This document shows positions 18,776-26,299 of a DNA stretch of 36,208 nucleotides, piece after piece. Under the pieces are notes generated by a model. It did not search any database and was not told the DNA's origin. It saw only the letters and a list, made by a program, of their open reading frames with translations. Position numbers and translations under genes: made by a program. Within the stretch, counting starts at the first letter, position 1. The number at the start of each line of letters is the position of its first letter. The DNA comes from Lysobacter_F sp035645555 (GTDB lineage Bacteria > Pseudomonadota > Gammaproteobacteria > Xanthomonadales > Xanthomonadaceae). The stretch lies in NCBI GenBank assembly GCA_035645555.1, contig DASQMI010000074.1:1-36208 (forward strand), in the 5' to 3' direction.

Positions 18776-19764
18776 TGTCGCCGACGCTCGTGTTCGCCCT
18801 GCTCGCCGCGCTGCTGGCGGTGCTGACGCTCGCCTACGTGCTGCGGCCGCTGTGGCGCCAGCGCCGGCTCGCCGGCGGCCTGATGATCGCCGCGCTGATG
18901 ATCGCCACCGGCGCGCTGTACGCGCTGGTGGGCACGCCGCGTGCGCTACAGCCGGCGCAGGCGCAGGCCCAGCCGACGCTCGCCGAGGCGATCGCGCAGC
19001 TCGAAGTGGAGGTGCGCCGGAACCCGCAGGCGGTCGAAGCCTGGCGCCTGCTCGGCCGTGCCTACGCCACCGCGGGACAGCCGGCGCGCGCCCGCGACGC
19101 GTTCGCCGCTGCGGCGGCCGCCGCGCCGCAGGACGCCAACGTGCTGGTGGAAGCGGCCGAAGCGCGCGCGCAGGCGGCGCCGCAACTGCGCTTCGACGCC
19201 GAGGCGGTGGCGATGCTGGAGAAGGCGCTGGCCATCGAGCCCGCGCACCAGCGCGCCCGCTGGTTCCTCGGCATCGCCCAGCGCCAGGCCGGCCGCCACG
19301 CCGAGGCCGCGCGGACGTGGGAACCGTTGCTCGCTGTGGTGCCGCCGCAGACCGCCGCGCGGTTGCGCGAACAGATCGAGCTCGCGCGCGCCGATGCCGG
19401 GCTGCCGCCGCTGGCGCCGGCCGCGACGCCAGCCGACCCCGGGCTGAAGGTGCGGGTCTCGCTGGCCGGCGACGCGCCTGCCGGCGCCACCCTGTTCGTG
19501 ATCGCGCGCCAGGTCGGCGGGCCGCCGATGCCGGTCGCGGTGGAGAAGCTGCCGGCCACCGGCTTCCCGCGCGAGATCACGCTCGACGACGCAGACAGCC
19601 CGATGCCGACGCAGAAGCTGTCCGCGCTGCGTGAGGTCGAAGTGCTGGCGCGCCTGTCGCGCAGCGGCAACGCCAACCGCCAGCCGGACGATGTAGAGAC
19701 CAAAGCGGTGCGCGTGAGCCTGCCCGCGCAGGCGCCGGTCGAACTGACGTTGCCGGCGCCGTAA
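18775..19764 (+). CDS. ccmI: Cytochrome c biogenesis TPR protein CcmI
   Basis: The apocytochrome chaperone that holds the C-terminal part of unfolded cytochrome c for ligation. The 329-residue protein has two N-terminal membrane helices (about 3-23 and 34-52), TPR repeats (about 70-195, for example NPQAVEAWRLLGRAYATAGQ), and a C-terminal periplasmic domain typical of long CcmI proteins. The ATG at 18775 follows AGGAG by 6 nt and shares one base with the ccmH stop. Last gene of the operon; two REP elements follow. Confidence 0.92.
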   Translation: MSPTLVFALLAALLAVLTLAYVLRPLWRQRRLAGGLMIAALMIATGALYALVGTPRALQPAQAQAQPTLAEAIAQLEVEVRRNPQAVEAWRLLGRAYATAGQPARARDAFAAAAAAAPQDANVLVEAAEARAQAAPQLRFDAEAVAMLEKALAIEPAHQRARWFLGIAQRQAGRHAEAARTWEPLLAVVPPQTAARLREQIELARADAGLPPLAPAATPADPGLKVRVSLAGDAPAGATLFVIARQVGGPPMPVAVEKLPATGFPREITLDDADSPMPTQKLSALREVEVLARLSRSGNANRQPDDVETKAVRVSLPAQAPVELTLPAP

Positions 19765-19784
19765 CCGCGGCGGTGTCGGCACCG

Positions 19785-19841
19785 GTCGCGGCTGAAGCCG
19801 CTCCTACGTTCTGGCGAGTTCGCGGCTGAAGCCGCTCCTAC
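19785..19841 (-). repeat. Pair of GTAG-type REP elements
   Basis: Two 23-bp units of the same family as at 10285-10432 lie on the minus strand at 19785-19807 and 19819-19841. They sit between ccmI and the next gene and may stabilise the 3' end of the ccm transcript. Confidence 0.9.
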
Positions 19842-19867
19842 AAGCGGCCGCACGCGCGAGCGGCCGC

Positions 19868-19873
19868 TAAACT
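19868..19873 (+). promoter_or_regulatory. Candidate -10 box giving a leaderless metX mRNA
   Basis: TAAACT lies 7 nt before the start codon at 19881. A transcript would then begin at or next to the A of ATG. No ribosome binding site lies in front of the gene and no clear -35 was found, which fits a leaderless message. Confidence 0.4.
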
Positions 19874-19880
19874 GCGCGCC

Positions 19881-21014
19881 ATGACCGAGTTCATCCCTCC
19901 CGGCACCCGCTTCGTCGACCTGCCCTCGCCGTTCCCGATGAAGCGCGGTGGCGCGCTGCACGGCGCGCGCATGGCCTACGAGACGTGGGGTACGCTGAAC
20001 ACAGCGCGCGACAACGCGGTGCTGATCCTCACCGGGCTGTCGCCCGACGCGCATGCGGCGGCGAGCGAGGCGAACCAGGAACCGGGCTGGTGGGAGGCGA
20101 TGGTCGGCCCCGGCAAGCCGATCGACAGCGAGCGCTGGTTCGTGATCTGCGTGAACTCGCTGGGCAGCTGCAAGGGCTCCACCGGCCCGGCCTCGACCGA
20201 CCCCGCGACCGGCGAACCGTACCGACTCGATTTCCCCGAACTGTCGGTCGAGGACGGCGCCGACGCCGCCGCGCACGTGGTGCGTGCGCTCGGCATCGAC
20301 CGACTCGCCTGCGTCATCGGCAACTCGATGGGCGGCATGGTGGCGCTCGCGCTGCTGTTCCGGCACCCCGGCATCGCGCGTGCGCACATCAACATCTCCG
20401 GCGCGGCCCGTGCGCTGCCGTTCTCGATCGCGATCCGCTCGCTGCAGCGCGAGGCGATCCGGCTCGATCCGAACTGGAACCACGGCCGCTATACGGACGC
20501 GCAGTACCCGGAGTCCGGCATGCGCATGGCGCGCAAGCTCGGCGTCATCACCTACCGCTCGGCGCTGGAATGGGACGGCCGCTTCGGACGCGTGCGGCTC
20601 GATCCCGACCGCCGGCCGGACGATCCGTTCGGGCTGGAGTTCGAGGTCGAGAGTTATCTGGAAGGCCACGCGCGCCGCTTCGTGCGCCGCTTCGACCCCA
20701 ACTGCTACCTGTATCTCAGCCGCTCGATGGACTGGTTCGACCTCGGCGAATACTGCGAGACCACCCCGGTGTCACGCAGCGCCGACGCGCGCGACGCGCT
20801 GTCGCGCATCCGCCTCGAGCGCGCGCTAGCGATCGGCGTGCACACCGACATCCTGTTCCCGCTGCAGCAGCAGCAGGAAATCGCCGAGGGCCTGCTTGCT
20901 GGCGGCGCCGATGCACGCTTCCTGCCGCTGGAGTCCCCGCAGGGCCACGACGCGTTCCTGGTCGACATCGCGCGATTCGGCCCGGCCGTGCGCGGCTTTC
21001 TCGATGCCTGCTGA
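19881..21014 (+). CDS. metX: Serine O-succinyltransferase (MetX family, xanthomonad type)
   Basis: An alpha/beta-hydrolase-fold acyltransferase of 377 residues. The catalytic triad is Ser149 (GNSMGGM), Asp323 (HTDILFP) and His356 (SPQGHDAF). In Xanthomonas and relatives, MetX-family proteins of this sequence type succinylate L-serine using succinyl-CoA, giving O-succinylserine for cysteine synthesis, with homoserine as a minor substrate. The N-terminus MTEFIPPGT, the specificity-region segment TGLSPDAHAA, NSLGSCKGSTGPAS and SRSMDWFDLGEY are characteristic of that group as I recall it. Homoserine O-acyltransferase (methionine synthesis) is the main alternative. The cysteine dioxygenase gene 49 nt downstream supports a cysteine role. 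Confidence 0.85.
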   Translation: MTEFIPPGTRFVDLPSPFPMKRGGALHGARMAYETWGTLNTARDNAVLILTGLSPDAHAAASEANQEPGWWEAMVGPGKPIDSERWFVICVNSLGSCKGSTGPASTDPATGEPYRLDFPELSVEDGADAAAHVVRALGIDRLACVIGNSMGGMVALALLFRHPGIARAHINISGAARALPFSIAIRSLQREAIRLDPNWNHGRYTDAQYPESGMRMARKLGVITYRSALEWDGRFGRVRLDPDRRPDDPFGLEFEVESYLEGHARRFVRRFDPNCYLYLSRSMDWFDLGEYCETTPVSRSADARDALSRIRLERALAIGVHTDILFPLQQQQEIAEGLLAGGADARFLPLESPQGHDAFLVDIARFGPAVRGFLDAC

Positions 21015-21051
21015 GGCGTCCGGGATGGATTCCCACGGCGCGCGGCAGGCG

Positions 21052-21057
21052 TAGAAT
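21052..21057 (+). promoter_or_regulatory. Candidate -10 box giving a leaderless cysteine dioxygenase mRNA
   Basis: TAGAAT lies 6 nt before the start codon at 21064. As with metX, no ribosome binding site is present and the predicted transcript start coincides with the ATG. It lies in the 49-bp gap after metX, so the dioxygenase could be expressed separately from it. Confidence 0.4.
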
Positions 21058-21063
21058 CGACCC

Positions 21064-21654
21064 ATGAACGCCGTCGCCGCGCCCGTCCGCCCCCACTTCC
21101 CCGGCTGCGACCGCCTGATCGCGTCGGTCGATGCCGCGCTCGGGGCCGGCGACCAGCATGCGGTCACCGCCGCGCTGCGCACCGCGCTGTGCGCGATGAT
21201 CCGCGACCGCAGCGTGCAGCTGCCCGACAGCGTGTTCGAGCCGGTCGCCGACCATTACGCGCGCCGCGAGCTCTACCGCAGCACGAAGCACGGCTACAGC
21301 GTGGTGGCGATGACCTGGGGGCCCGGCCAGGGCACCCCGCTGCACGACCACAGCGGCCTGTGGTGCGTGGAAGGCGTCTGGCACGGCGAGCTGGAGATCA
21401 CCCAGTACGAGCTGCTGGAACGCGAAGGCGACCGCTACCACTTCCGCGCCGCCGGCGGCATCCACGCCGGGCGCGGCAGCGCCGGCAGCCTGATCCCGCC
21501 GCACGAGTACCACACCATTCGCAACGCCAGCGAGGACGCGGTGGCGATCTCGCTGCACATCTACCAGCGCGCGATGGAATGCTGCTCGATGTTCGTGCCG
21601 GAGCACGGCGAGTGGTACCGCCGGCTCGATCGCACGCTCTGCACCGACAGCTGA
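21064..21654 (+). CDS. Cysteine dioxygenase type I family protein
   Basis: It oxidises cysteine to cysteine sulfinate with O2 at a mononuclear iron. The 196-residue cupin has His94, His96 (HDH) and His150 as metal ligands. Aligned by eye with mammalian cysteine dioxygenase, the spacing holds exactly around the active site: Arg68 matches the carboxylate-binding Arg60, Cys101 matches Cys93 and Tyr167 matches Tyr157, the pair that forms the thioether cofactor. This makes it the Arg-type, so cysteine is favoured over 3-mercaptopropionate. It follows the serine O-succinyltransferase gene, linking cysteine making and breakdown. Confidence 0.85.
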   Translation: MNAVAAPVRPHFPGCDRLIASVDAALGAGDQHAVTAALRTALCAMIRDRSVQLPDSVFEPVADHYARRELYRSTKHGYSVVAMTWGPGQGTPLHDHSGLWCVEGVWHGELEITQYELLEREGDRYHFRAAGGIHAGRGSAGSLIPPHEYHTIRNASEDAVAISLHIYQRAMECCSMFVPEHGEWYRRLDRTLCTDS

Positions 21655-21664
21655 CCTCGGTGCT

Positions 21665-21841
21665 GTAGGAGCGGCTTCAGCCGCGACCGCTCCGCCCCAA
21701 AACGCTGTAGGAGCGGCTTCAGCCGCGACCCCTTACCGTACGCCGTAGGAGCGGCTTCAGCCGCGACGCTCCTTTGCGCTGTAAGAGCGGCTTCAGCCGG
21801 GACCTCTTCCCATGCGCTGGAGGAGCGGCTTCAGCCGCGAC
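21665..21841 (+). repeat. Five tandem GTAG-type REP elements
   Basis: Five 23-bp units in the same direction at 21665-21687, 21707-21729, 21745-21767, 21781-21803 and 21819-21841, with periods of 42, 38, 36 and 38 bp. Units 1-3 are perfect copies. Unit 4 begins GTAAG and has one base changed near its end. Unit 5 has lost the GTAG head (GGAG). The ordered spacing and decay toward one end suggest duplication of a REP-plus-spacer unit, with older copies on the right. Confidence 0.93.
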
Positions 21842-21911
21842 CCGCCCGCAAACGCGCCGCGTCCGGCGCCAATCCGCCTACAATCGAGCCATCCCGCACC
21901 GGGCCGCCCGC

Positions 21912-22367
21912 ATGCGCACCGATTTCCTGCTCGCCGCGCTCCACCACCTGCTGGTGTATGGCCTGGTCGCCATGCTGGTGGCCGAGGCGGTGCTGTTGCG
22001 CGCACCGCGCCTCACCGGCGACACCCTGCACCGCCTGGCGCGACTGGACGCCGGCTACGGGATCAGCGCGCTGCTGCTGCTCGGCGTGGGCCTCGCGCGG
22101 ATCGGCTTCGGCCTCAAGGGCCACGACTTCTACGCCCACAACCCGTGGTTCTGGGCCAAGCTCGGCACGTTCCTGCTGGTCGGGCTGCTGTCGATCGCGC
22201 CGACGCTGCGCTTCCTGCGCTGGCGCCGTGCGCTGCGCGCCGATCCCGCGTTCGAACCCGCTGCCGCCGAGCTTTCGCGGATGCGCGGGTTGCTGCGCGT
22301 GCAGCTCGGCCTGCTCGCGCTGGTGTTCGTGTTCGCCGCCGCGATGGCCCGCCACGGCGGCCTGTGA
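21912..22367 (+). CDS. DUF2214 family inner membrane protein
   Basis: A small membrane protein of 151 residues with four predicted helices (about 5-28, 44-65, 78-97, 130-147). Sequence blocks RLARLDAGYGISALLLLGVG, HNPWFWAKLGTFLLVGLLSI and PTLRFLRWRR, and the ending MARHGG, match the DUF2214 family, whose function is not known. The ATG at 21912 follows a TACAAT box (21879-21884) by 27 nt. It stands alone between a REP cluster and a tRNA gene. Confidence 0.8.
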   Translation: MRTDFLLAALHHLLVYGLVAMLVAEAVLLRAPRLTGDTLHRLARLDAGYGISALLLLGVGLARIGFGLKGHDFYAHNPWFWAKLGTFLLVGLLSIAPTLRFLRWRRALRADPAFEPAAAELSRMRGLLRVQLGLLALVFVFAAAMARHGGL

Positions 22368-22390
22368 CCGCACGACGCCAAGCTCGCGGC

Positions 22391-22396
22391 TATACT
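22391..22396 (+). promoter_or_regulatory. Candidate -10 box of the tRNA-Leu gene
   Basis: TATACT lies 10 nt before the mature tRNA 5' end, the usual place for a tRNA promoter. A good -35 at the standard spacing is not seen. Confidence 0.45.
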
Positions 22397-22406
22397 TCGC
22401 TCCCGC

Positions 22407-22493
22407 GCCGGAATGGCGGAATCGGTAGACGCAGCGGACTCAAAATCCGCCGCCCTTAAAAGCGTGTGGGTTCGAGTCCCACTTCCGGCACCA
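22407..22493 (+). tRNA. tRNA-Leu (anticodon CAA)
   Basis: An 87-nt class II tRNA. The acceptor stem GCCGGAA (22407-22413) pairs with TTCCGGC (22483-22489), followed by A and an encoded CCA. The anticodon stem GCGGA/TCCGC encloses the loop CTCAAAA, giving anticodon CAA for UUG codons. A long variable arm and the T-loop GTTCGAGTC are present, as expected for leucine tRNA. Confidence 0.97.
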
Positions 22494-22510
22494 ACAGCAC
22501 CCAGGACTGA

Positions 22511-22533
22511 GCCCGCATACGCGGGCTTTGTTG
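22511..22533 (+). terminator. Rho-independent terminator of tRNA-Leu
   Basis: Stem GCCCGC (22511-22516) and GCGGGC (22521-22526) with loop ATAC, followed by TTTGTTG. It begins 17 nt after the tRNA 3' end. Confidence 0.75.
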
Positions 22534-22677
22534 CTTCTAGGCTGTACAGTTTGTGCAACGATCCACCTGCACACTGCGACAAACCATGGTGAGGCTATGT
22601 CCAGAGAGCCCCTGTCGCCCGGTGCAGCGTTGCAGGGCTGCTGTCGGATTTGGCGGACAAACACTCGGGGGAGACTC

Positions 22678-23145
22678 ATGAAGAAGGCAACACTCGCCGC
22701 AGCGTTCGCGGCCTTCGGTGTGATCGGTTTTTCGGCGCCTGCCAACGCGGGCCCCTACGCGGACGATCTGTCCAAGTGCCTGGTCGGTTCGACGTCGGAA
22801 GCGGACAAAGCGATGCTGGTGCGGTGGATCTTCTCCGCCGTGTCCCGCCACAAAGAGATCGCGCCGTTCGTCGAGATTTCGGACAAGCAGCGCGAGGAGA
22901 TCAACAAGGCGACCGCCGGGCTCTTCAGCCGCCTGCTGACCGAGACCTGCCGGACCCAGACGCGCGATGCGCTGCGCTATGAGGGCGCGGAAGGCTTCGG
23001 TGCCGCGTTCCAGACCCTGGGCGAAGTGGCCGGGATGCAGATGTTCTCCGATCCCGCCGTCAATGCGGAAACCGCGAAGCTGACCGGGTATCTGGACGAG
23101 AAGAGCCTGAAGGCGATCCTGGAAGGCACCGGCAACGACAAGTAG
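22678..23145 (+). CDS. Small secreted protein of unknown function
   Basis: I do not recognise a family. The 155-residue product starts with a clear signal peptide (about 1-24, MKKATLAAAFAAFGVIGFSAPANA), so the mature protein is probably periplasmic or secreted. The mature part is mainly helical and charged, with two cysteines (in LSKCLVG and TETCRTQT) that could form a disulfide. GGGGGAG about 5 nt upstream of the ATG is a good ribosome binding site. The surrounding 22500-23290 looks somewhat less GC-rich than its neighbours and lies next to a tRNA gene. Confidence 0.75.
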   Translation: MKKATLAAAFAAFGVIGFSAPANAGPYADDLSKCLVGSTSEADKAMLVRWIFSAVSRHKEIAPFVEISDKQREEINKATAGLFSRLLTETCRTQTRDALRYEGAEGFGAAFQTLGEVAGMQMFSDPAVNAETAKLTGYLDEKSLKAILEGTGNDK

Positions 23146-23286
23146 CGGCGCCGATCGCGGAGATTGGGTTCGGCGGCGGCTTCGCTGCGTCGCCCACCGT
23201 CGTACACCATCTGCGTTGAAGCCTTATCGGACCGGGCTGGGTCGTCCCTGAGGTGAGCATTACGAATACCCGGCCCGAGAGACGTC

Positions 23287-23691
23287 ATGATGACCCGACC
23301 GATCTTCCATCTCTCGCTTCCGGTCCGCGACCTTGCGGCCACCCGGACGTTCTACTGCACGTTCCTGGGCGCAACCGCGGGACGCATACGACCGGACTGG
23401 ATGGACCTGATCGTATTCGGGCATCAGCTGACGTTTCATGCGCGCCCGGACGAAGTGCTGCCGCCCGAGCATCGCGGCGTACGTCATTTCGGCGCCATCC
23501 TCCAATGGGACGCCTGGGAACAGCTCGGACGACACATCGAGGAGAGCGGCCAGGCGTTCGTGATGCCACCAACAGTCATCGGCAGTGGGACTGCGGACGA
23601 GCACGCGAAGATGCTGCTGGAAGACCCGAGCGGCAATCTGATCGAGATCAAGGCGTACCGCGATACTGGGGCACTGTTTCGCAAAGCCTGA
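23287..23691 (+). CDS. VOC family protein (glyoxalase/bleomycin-resistance fold)
   Basis: A 134-residue protein with two beta-alpha-beta-beta-beta modules: FHLSLPVRDLAATRTFYCTFLG at the N-terminus and LLEDPSGNLIEIKAY at the C-terminus. Candidate metal ligands are His8, His67 and Glu120, the pattern of metal-dependent VOC enzymes such as dioxygenases, glyoxalases and lyases. Substrate unknown. It stands alone and converges with the erythromycin-esterase-family gene, 30 bp away. Confidence 0.82.
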   Translation: MMTRPIFHLSLPVRDLAATRTFYCTFLGATAGRIRPDWMDLIVFGHQLTFHARPDEVLPPEHRGVRHFGAILQWDAWEQLGRHIEESGQAFVMPPTVIGSGTADEHAKMLLEDPSGNLIEIKAYRDTGALFRKA

Positions 23692-23721
23692 CGCCGCGGT
23701 GCACGAATGCGGCCGACGCGG

Positions 23722-25056
23722 TCACATCCCCGAGGGGTAGGTCTCCGGCTCGCGCAACTCGTTCCAGCGCGCCGATGGGTCGAGCGGCGTGACCGCTCGG
23801 GTGTGGTCAACGTGCACGATGCCGTCGAACTGGTCGGCCAGCACGGCCTCGAAGTAGTGGCTGAGGCGCTCGCTCTGCGGCAGGTAGATCACGCCGATCG
23901 CACGCTCCAGGCGTGTGGCCGAGGTCGGCGCACGCAGCGCGCCGCGCAGGTCGGCGCAGAAACCCGGCAGGCCGGTGCGGTGCAGCAGGTTCTCCCAGCT
24001 GTCCGCGCGCGAGGGCCGCACGCGCTTGTGCTCGACCGCCTCGCCCCAGTCCGACGCGGCGGCAACGGTGCCGGTGTGGGTGGTGAAGCCGAGCAGGAAC
24101 GTCTGCCCCTGCATCGACGGGCACTGGCGCACCAGCTGGCCGAGGTTGTGCTGGCCGTGCCGCCCCGGCTCGGTGGCACGTGCGTCGCCGATGTGCGAGT
24201 TGTGCGCCCACACCACGATGCGCGCGGCACGGCCGCGCTGCGCGCTCAGGTGCGCGCGCAGTTCGTCCAGCGTTTCGGCCATGTGGGTGTCGCGCGCATT
24301 CCATGAGGCGTTCGAGCCCTTGAACATGGTGCGGTAGTAGCGTTCGGCGTTGCGCACCACGCGTGCGTTCTGCTGGGCATAGAAGCGTTCGTCGACGGCT
24401 TCGGCCGAGCCGATGTCCGCGTCCAGCGCGTAGAACATCGCCTGCAGCTGCTCCACTGCCTGTCGTTCGCATTCGTTGCGCAGACCGTATTCGACGGTGA
24501 AGCCGTAATCCTGCGGGTTGTGCAGGCGGCCGTCGAAGCACGCGTAGCGGCGGCGCGCCTCGCGTGCGGCCTCCTTGTCGGTGCGCTCGAGATACTCGAC
24601 CACGCCGCGGATCGAGTCCTGCAGGCTGTAGAGATCGAGCCCGTAGAACCCGACCTTGCGTTGGTGCTCGCCGATGCGGTCGTTGTGCTGACGCAACCAG
24701 CGCACCAGCGCGCGCACCTCCTTGTTGCGCCACATCCAGCGCGGGAAGCGGGTGAACTGGCCGAGCGCCTGGTCGGCGTCGTGCGCCGGCGAGCGCCCCT
24801 GCACGTAGCGGCTCACCGCGAGCGCGTCGGGCCAGTCGGCTTCCACCGCCACCGCGTCGAAGCCGCGTTCTTCGATCAGGCGCCGGGTGATGGCCGCACG
24901 CAGCGCGTAGAACTCGTGGGTGCCATGAGTAGCCTCGCCAAGCAGCACGACGTCGGCGTCGGCGATCATGTCCATCACCGGCCCGACGTCGTCACCGGCC
25001 AACGGCCGCGCGTGGCGGCGCAGCGCCTGCACGATGGCCTTGCCGCCGTCCATCAA
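23722..25056 (-). CDS. Erythromycin esterase family protein
   Basis: A 444-residue protein of the EreA/EreB-like family, which includes macrolide esterases and many members of unknown substrate. Conserved active-site elements are GEATHGTHEFY (40-50, with Glu41 and His44), VEADWPDA (71-78, Glu72), FYGLDLYSL and AHNSHIGDA (284-292, His285 and His288). Nothing here shows that macrolides are the substrate; chromosomal members of this type in soil bacteria are rarely tested. Its start overlaps the stop of the small gene upstream by 4 nt, so both are made from one message. Confidence 0.85.
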   Translation of the reverse strand: MMDGGKAIVQALRRHARPLAGDDVGPVMDMIADADVVLLGEATHGTHEFYALRAAITRRLIEERGFDAVAVEADWPDALAVSRYVQGRSPAHDADQALGQFTRFPRWMWRNKEVRALVRWLRQHNDRIGEHQRKVGFYGLDLYSLQDSIRGVVEYLERTDKEAAREARRRYACFDGRLHNPQDYGFTVEYGLRNECERQAVEQLQAMFYALDADIGSAEAVDERFYAQQNARVVRNAERYYRTMFKGSNASWNARDTHMAETLDELRAHLSAQRGRAARIVVWAHNSHIGDARATEPGRHGQHNLGQLVRQCPSMQGQTFLLGFTTHTGTVAAASDWGEAVEHKRVRPSRADSWENLLHRTGLPGFCADLRGALRAPTSATRLERAIGVIYLPQSERLSHYFEAVLADQFDGIVHVDHTRAVTPLDPSARWNELREPETYPSGM

Positions 25057-25379
25057 TGCAACTGGTGCTTCAGCCGCGACAGCTCGTCGTGGGTGCGTCG
25101 TACCGCATCCAGCAGGTCCGGATGCACCGGCCCCTCCTGCCGCAACGCACCGAGCGCGCGGTCGCCCATGGATTCCATGCGGTCGATGCCGGCCACGATA
25201 TCGCCGTGGCTGGCGTCGCCGCGCAGCACCTGCGAAAGCTCGTCGGCCTCCCGGTCGAGGTCTTCGATACAGCGCCGCAATGTCTCGCTAGGCGCACCGC
25301 GCTCGTGGCAGAAGCTCATCGCATCGCCGATGGCCTGCCGCACCTGTCCGAACTGCCGGTCGAGATCGTCGCGTCGCAT
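25053..25379 (-). CDS. Small helical protein coupled to the erythromycin-esterase-family gene
   Basis: A 108-residue, charged, all-helical protein with no signal peptide and no family I recognise. It has coiled-coil-like stretches (LDREADELSQVL, RRTHDELSRLKHQLH) and two cysteines (Cys24 and Cys42 by count). AGGAG lies 7 nt before the ATG at 25379. Its TGA overlaps the ATG of the downstream gene. The tight coupling suggests a partner or regulator of that enzyme; this is inference. Confidence 0.72.
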   Translation of the reverse strand: MRRDDLDRQFGQVRQAIGDAMSFCHERGAPSETLRRCIEDLDREADELSQVLRGDASHGDIVAGIDRMESMGDRALGALRQEGPVHPDLLDAVRRTHDELSRLKHQLH

Positions 25380-25598
25380 GGCGTACTCCTGATGTGGGGC
25401 AGAAGCGGTCTCGCAAGCGGCGTACCGCGCCCCCGGGGCCGCGCCGCGCGCGTACCCCGGCACGGCGGGCGGAACTTGCTTCACCCGGCGGCAAGAGGTG
25501 CAGCGCCATCGCCCGCACGCGGACCCGCGGCGGTCGCGCCCCGCCGGCACGCGCCTTGCTTGTCCGCTGTGCCGCCTTTCGTGACCGAGGAGACCACC

Positions 25599-26216
25599 AT
25601 GACCACGACCACCACCACGCCGCTGCGCACCCTCTTCGCCATCCTTGGCGCCGCCGCCACCGGCGCGGTCGCGATGTACTACCTCGACCCGCAGCTCGGC
25701 CGTCGCCGGCGCGCGCTGGTGCGCGACAAGACCGTGTCCGCCTACCACGGCGCCGGCGACTTCACCCGCACGCAGACGCGCCGCGTCGGCAACCGCGTGA
25801 AGGGGCTGGTGCATGCGGTGCGGCCGTCGGGCCGTCCGCTCGATGACGACCAGCTGCGCGAGCGCCTGCAGTCGAAGATCGGCCGCGCCGTCAGCCATCC
25901 GGGCGCGGTGCACGTGGACGTCGATCAGGGCCGCGTGCGCCTGCACGGACATGTGCTCACCGACGAGCTCGACACGCTGCTGGCGGTGGTGTCCTCACTG
26001 AAGGGCGTGGCGAGCGTCGACAACCAGCTCGAGGCGCATGACGAGCCGGGTTCGGTGCCGGCGCTGCAGGGCGAGCCGCGCCGCGTGCGGCGCTTCAACG
26101 GCGTGCTGCGCCCGGCGCTGCCGCTGCTGGCGCTGACGCCGGTGGCGCTGGCGCTGCTCGGCGCACGCCGCAATACCACCGAGCTGTCGACGTCGCGGTT
26201 CCAGTGGCGCCACTGA
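25599..26216 (+). CDS. BON-domain membrane protein
   Basis: A 205-residue protein. An N-terminal membrane helix (about 9-27) is followed by the basic motif YYLDPQLGRRRRALVRDK, found in YtxH-like envelope proteins. A BON domain follows (about 83-147, with LQSKIGRAVSHPGAVHVDVDQ and VRLHGHVLTDELDTLL), then a second hydrophobic segment (about 170-190). BON domains bind phospholipid or membrane interfaces, and such proteins are often stress-induced. GAGGAG lies 6 nt before the ATG. It is divergent from the esterase-family pair across 219 bp in which I see no clear promoter. Confidence 0.82.
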   Translation: MTTTTTTPLRTLFAILGAAATGAVAMYYLDPQLGRRRRALVRDKTVSAYHGAGDFTRTQTRRVGNRVKGLVHAVRPSGRPLDDDQLRERLQSKIGRAVSHPGAVHVDVDQGRVRLHGHVLTDELDTLLAVVSSLKGVASVDNQLEAHDEPGSVPALQGEPRRVRRFNGVLRPALPLLALTPVALALLGARRNTTELSTSRFQWRH

Positions 26217-26299
26217 CGCAGGGCGCGCTGCGGCTCGACCGGACGCCGCCTCCACCGCGGCCGGGCCACACTGGACGTGGCCCAGAACCGGTTGCGCCG

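Noticed and set aside
22407..22493. tRNA-Leu as attachment site of an integrated element
   Set aside because: No integrase, phage gene or direct repeat of the tRNA 3' end was seen within the window.
25471..25477. GGAACTT as a -35 box of an RpoE-type promoter before the BON gene
   Set aside because: No matching -10 (TCTGA/TCAAA type) is found 15-18 bp downstream.
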